DNA of 64,000 nucleotides from Eudorina sp. 2006-703-Eu-15 (lineage: Eukaryota > Chlorophyta > Chlorophyceae > Chlamydomonadales > Volvocaceae), in contig BDSI01000117.1 in the NCBI GenBank assembly GCA_003117195.1, forward strand, positions 140,091 to 204,090, written 5' to 3'. Shown here piece after piece: positions 61,161-64,000 of this stretch. Under the pieces are notes generated by a model. The model worked only from the letters and a program-made list of their open reading frames with translations, did no database searches and had not been told where the DNA came from. Within the stretch, counting starts at the first letter, position 1. Each line of letters begins with the position of its first letter. Position numbers and translations under genes: made by a program.

Positions 61161-61212
61161 CAGCCGTCCCCCGGGAGTCGGACCGATCCGTCCGATTCCC
61201 GAGGGACGGCTG
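61161..61212. repeat. 52-bp palindrome
   Basis: Two 26-base arms (CAGCCGTCCC at one end, GGGACGGCTG at the other) abut with no loop and pair with three mismatches. It lies about 110 bases beyond the right edge of the duplicated Argonaute segment. Confidence 0.92.
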
Positions 61213-61250
61213 CAGGGTGACGCGACACTGCGCGGGCCCCCATCAGGAAG

Positions 61251-61294
61251 GCAACCCTCCGGGAAGGCAACCCTCCGGGAAGACAACCCTCCGG
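61251..61294. repeat. 16-bp tandem repeat
   Basis: CAACCCTCCGGGAAG-type unit, nearly three copies. Confidence 0.9.
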
Positions 61295-61399
61295 CCTCCG
61301 GCCCAGTCAGAGAGGGGGTCTTAGGACACACCCTCTGGCGAGACGAGACAGAGGTAGGTCGAGCGCGTCAGTTGATGGGTCAAGAGACATCATGCACGC

Positions 61400-61462
61400 G
61401 CTGCGCGTGATGCGCGTGATGTGCGTGATGAGCCTGGTGTGCGTGCTGTGCGTGCTGTGCGT
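61400..61462. repeat. 9-bp GTGCGTGAT/GTGCGTGCT repeat
   Basis: About seven degenerate 9-base units. A frame through it would read as a hydrophobic, cysteine-rich peptide that is purely repeat-derived. Confidence 0.85.
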
Positions 61463-61840
61463 ACAGAGAGGGGCTCACACAAGGTCTGGGGGTCCCTGTG
61501 CCGCGGGGTGTGTCCGCAGAGAAGAGATGGGTCGCGCGCCCAGAAACCCTAACGCTCCGAGTCGTTTGCGCGTCCTGCCGCAGTGACTGCGACCCCCAGG
61601 TGCCTCCTCCAATCACTGGGGGCCCCCGCGGCGCCGTCCGTCGCATGGCATAAAACACCCCGGTAGCTAGACCTCCGGTTACCGACCTACCGGGGTCGGT
61701 CAACCGACCCCCTCACCCCGGGTCGGTTACCGGGCGGTAGGGCACCTCGGTCGGGACCCCAAAGGGCAGTGTCCGAACCGGCCTCCTCGGTAGTCGGTAA
61801 CCGGTCCCGGTAACCGAATCCAACAGCGTGCAGCGGTGAG

Positions 61841-62000
61841 TTGACAGCGTGGACAGGGCCGCATGGCGGGGTGTATGTTGACAGCGTGGACATGGCCGCA
61901 TGAGTGGGTGTTGATAGCGTGGACAGGCAGGACCACATGACTACTGGGCGTGGACAGCGTGGACAGTGCCGCATGGATGGGTGTTGACAGCGTGGACAGG
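61841..62000. repeat. Minisatellite with TTGACAGCGTGGACAGG core
   Basis: The core recurs at about 61841, 61878, 61911, 61950 and 61984, with 33-40 base spacing and variable CCGCATG-containing linkers. Confidence 0.88.
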
Positions 62001-62185
62001 CCCCTATACACAGGCGCAACTGTAACATTTTGGATGCTACTTTCCTACCCAGTACCCCAGCCTTATCGTTGCGGTTACTGGCCATGGGGGCCTCGTTTAC
62101 CGGGCTTTGGGGTCGGTTAACGGGGGAGTCGGGATTGGGTCGGTTCCGTGTCAGTTACCCGTCGGGTCGGTTAACGGGCGGTTCG

Positions 62186-62571
62186 GTACTTGGATGGGCG
62201 CGCGCGGAGCAGCCCTACCGGGCACTCGGATGGGCGGAACAGCCGTACCGGCGGGCACTTGGATGGGCGTGCGCGGAACAACCCTACCGGGCACGCACTT
62301 GGATGGGATGGATGGGCGGCGGAAAAGGCCGCCCCCCTCCCCGCCGCTCGGGCGCTTGGATGGGATGGATGGGCGGACGGAACAGCCCCCCTCTCCCCGG
62401 GCGCATCGATGGATGGATGGGCAGAAAAGCCACCCCCTCCCTCCAGGCACTTGGATGGGATGGATGGGCGGAATAGCCCATCTCGCCCTGGGCACTTGGG
62501 TGGGATGAATGGATAGATGGATGGGCGGAAAAGCTCCCACTTTCCACAGGGGCACTTGGATGGGATACGTA
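62186..62571. repeat. Minisatellite with CACTTGGATGGGATGGATGGGCGG core
   Basis: At least eight degenerate units of 32-65 bases, each with GGATGGG followed by a GGAAAAGC or GGAACAGCC string and a C-rich end. It explains the Trp/Met/Gly-rich open frames here. Confidence 0.88.
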
Positions 62572-63903
62572 GATGGGCAGATCAGGCCCCCGCCCCTCCC
62601 CTAGGCTGATTGAGTCACGGTACCACGTATGGACATCCTGGCATCCGAACAATGGTGTGGTGGCTGCCACAGCACGAGCCGCGGCTCTGTGTGTCTGATC
62701 CGTGTCGCTTGACTGACGTCGCACGTCCGATACATATTAGCCATTTGCATAACGGCTGATTCATGAACATATCATCCATTCAACACAGCTTTAACATACA
62801 CAGTCTTATTTCCAATCGTCACCATTATTCACCTTATTTAACTTGCTTGGTAAGCATCGATGGAACGCTTGCATTGGCTGCTGTATGTTCACCTGTGCAT
62901 ACAATGAAGCTTGGCAAATTTCACCATGCAACAGCTAGCTCTATATCCTTTTACTACTGAACCGCTTTGTGTTGGGACGGCGAAGCGAGTGTGAGCCACA
63001 CATACATGACTTGAGTGCATACATTTAAGCGCATTACCAACCCTCATTCGAATCTTGATTTGGAAAGGGAATGTAAAATAAATACCCTCACCGCATAGAG
63101 GAAGTCTTTCGTTGTGTTTGTGCGGCCAAACTATCGGCATCGCATGTGGACTATGCATGAAATCAAGCAAGGTGCTTATTAAGTTGTTGGACAAGGCTGC
63201 ATCAATCTGAAGTGTTAGCTGCTGTCACCGTGTACTGCTAATAAGCTACTATGAATCCTTAAACATACGAAAATTACAGGGAAAAACCAGAGGGAGGGCA
63301 GACACTTCCCATGCCGTACCGATTTCGGTGAGGACCTGCATGGCAAGTCCGCATCGGACGGGATTCAAAGCTTAGGTCCCACAAGAGGCAAACATTTTGA
63401 GCAGGTCCTGCTATTTTGTTTTACGATTCATGCAACATCGTTTTTTGACAACCTACATCTATCAGAAGTCTATTGTTTCCTACCATAGAGGGCTGTCCGT
63501 AAACCAAAGAACGTTCTCAATTGACCAGTAGCAATTTTTTACAACTTGTAGCCACCGGGCGTGACTTAGGTTGCCGGGGACCTCAACATTGCCGCCAACA
63601 AGTTCTCCACCAGGACCCCACAGATTGGCCCTCTAACCGGCGCAAATTACAGCTAAACAGTCTAACTGACAACAATAATCCCTAAGTCAGCTAGCGAGGC
63701 ATGTAACCGACCGGCACGGACCGTCAAGTAGGGCTCAACCGGCGCTGGGCCCTCCGGAGCAGGCAAGTCCCGCCAACGCGTTCTTTGTTGTCAGACCAGC
63801 ATTAGGTAATATTTCGCGCGGAAAATACTGTCAAACCCTCAAAGTTTTTACATTAATTATAAGATCGCGGTGCATTGTAGGAAAATCCGCCAGGTCGGGG
63901 GCA

Positions 63904-63965
63904 ATGATGGGCATGGACGTCAGCGCGAGAACAGCCTGCTTGGAGCAGATCCATGCCTTCACCGG
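63904..63965 (+). CDS. Possible first exon of a gene running off the window
   Basis: ATG at 63904 opens 20 codons (MMGMDVSARTACLEQIHAFT) ending in GG followed by a strong donor GTGAGT at 63966. The length is typical of a first exon here and the upstream flank is AT-richer. There is too little sequence to recognise a family. Confidence 0.3.
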
Positions 63966-64000
63966 GTGAGTGCCGGGTGTATAGGCTACAACCTAGACTG

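Larger units (their letters stand above)
61053..63903. other. Repeat-rich spacer, then AT-richer flank
   Basis: No supported gene. From 61.1 to 62.6 kb it is minisatellites and a palindrome. From 62.6 kb on it is AT-richer unique sequence, presumably upstream of the exon at the right edge. Confidence 0.6.

Noticed and set aside
61251..62571. CRISPR-like array
   Set aside because: Units are degenerate, tandem and without unique spacers of constant length, in a eukaryotic context.

Overview
The window looks like nuclear DNA of a volvocine green alga (Chlamydomonas, Gonium or Volvox type); species not determined. Signs are genes broken into many short exons by GT-AG introns of about 100-1000 bases, strong G/C preference at third codon positions, Gly/Ala/Gln low-complexity linkers, and TGTAA poly(A)-type signals near several gene ends. 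There is no bacterial operon structure. Exons were assembled by hand from splice sites, reading phase and family similarity. Five gene models close in a single frame with a whole number of codons or run consistently to their stop.

Gene order, left to right: (1) 3' part of an armadillo-repeat + SAM + EF-hand-like gene (+, 197-7367). (2) A plastid-type bifunctional nuclease with DUF151 and UVR domains (-, 10487-12535). (3) Importin-5-like karyopherin, 19 exons, 1039 aa (+, 13000-18645). (4) F-box-like/leucine-rich-repeat gene (-, 19194-24952). (5) Reticulon-family ER membrane protein (+, 25371-30313). (6) CCCH zinc-finger protein, 9 exons, 1233 aa, with repeated LOTUS/OST-HTH-like modules (-, 32232-40423). 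(7) Argonaute, 27 exons, 1047 aa, complete DEDH catalytic set (+, 43565-55623). (8) A truncated tandem copy of the middle of that Argonaute gene (+, about 57616-61052). (9) A possible first exon of another gene at the right edge.

Orientation alternates. Genes 2/3 and 4/5 are divergent with only 464 and 418 bases between start codons, so each pair may share a promoter region. Genes 1/2, 3/4 and 5/6 converge; for 3/4 and 5/6 the candidate poly(A) signals of the two strands lie within about 20 bases of each other.

The most unusual part is 55.6-62.6 kb. The Argonaute segment covering linker 1 and PAZ is duplicated downstream, broken by a 7-base insertion, carries a small internal inversion and a tRNA-related/direct-repeat insertion, and is bracketed by two hairpin-forming inverted repeats. 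It is followed by minisatellites. Because Argonautes act in small-RNA silencing, a partial sense copy next to the parent gene is worth examining.
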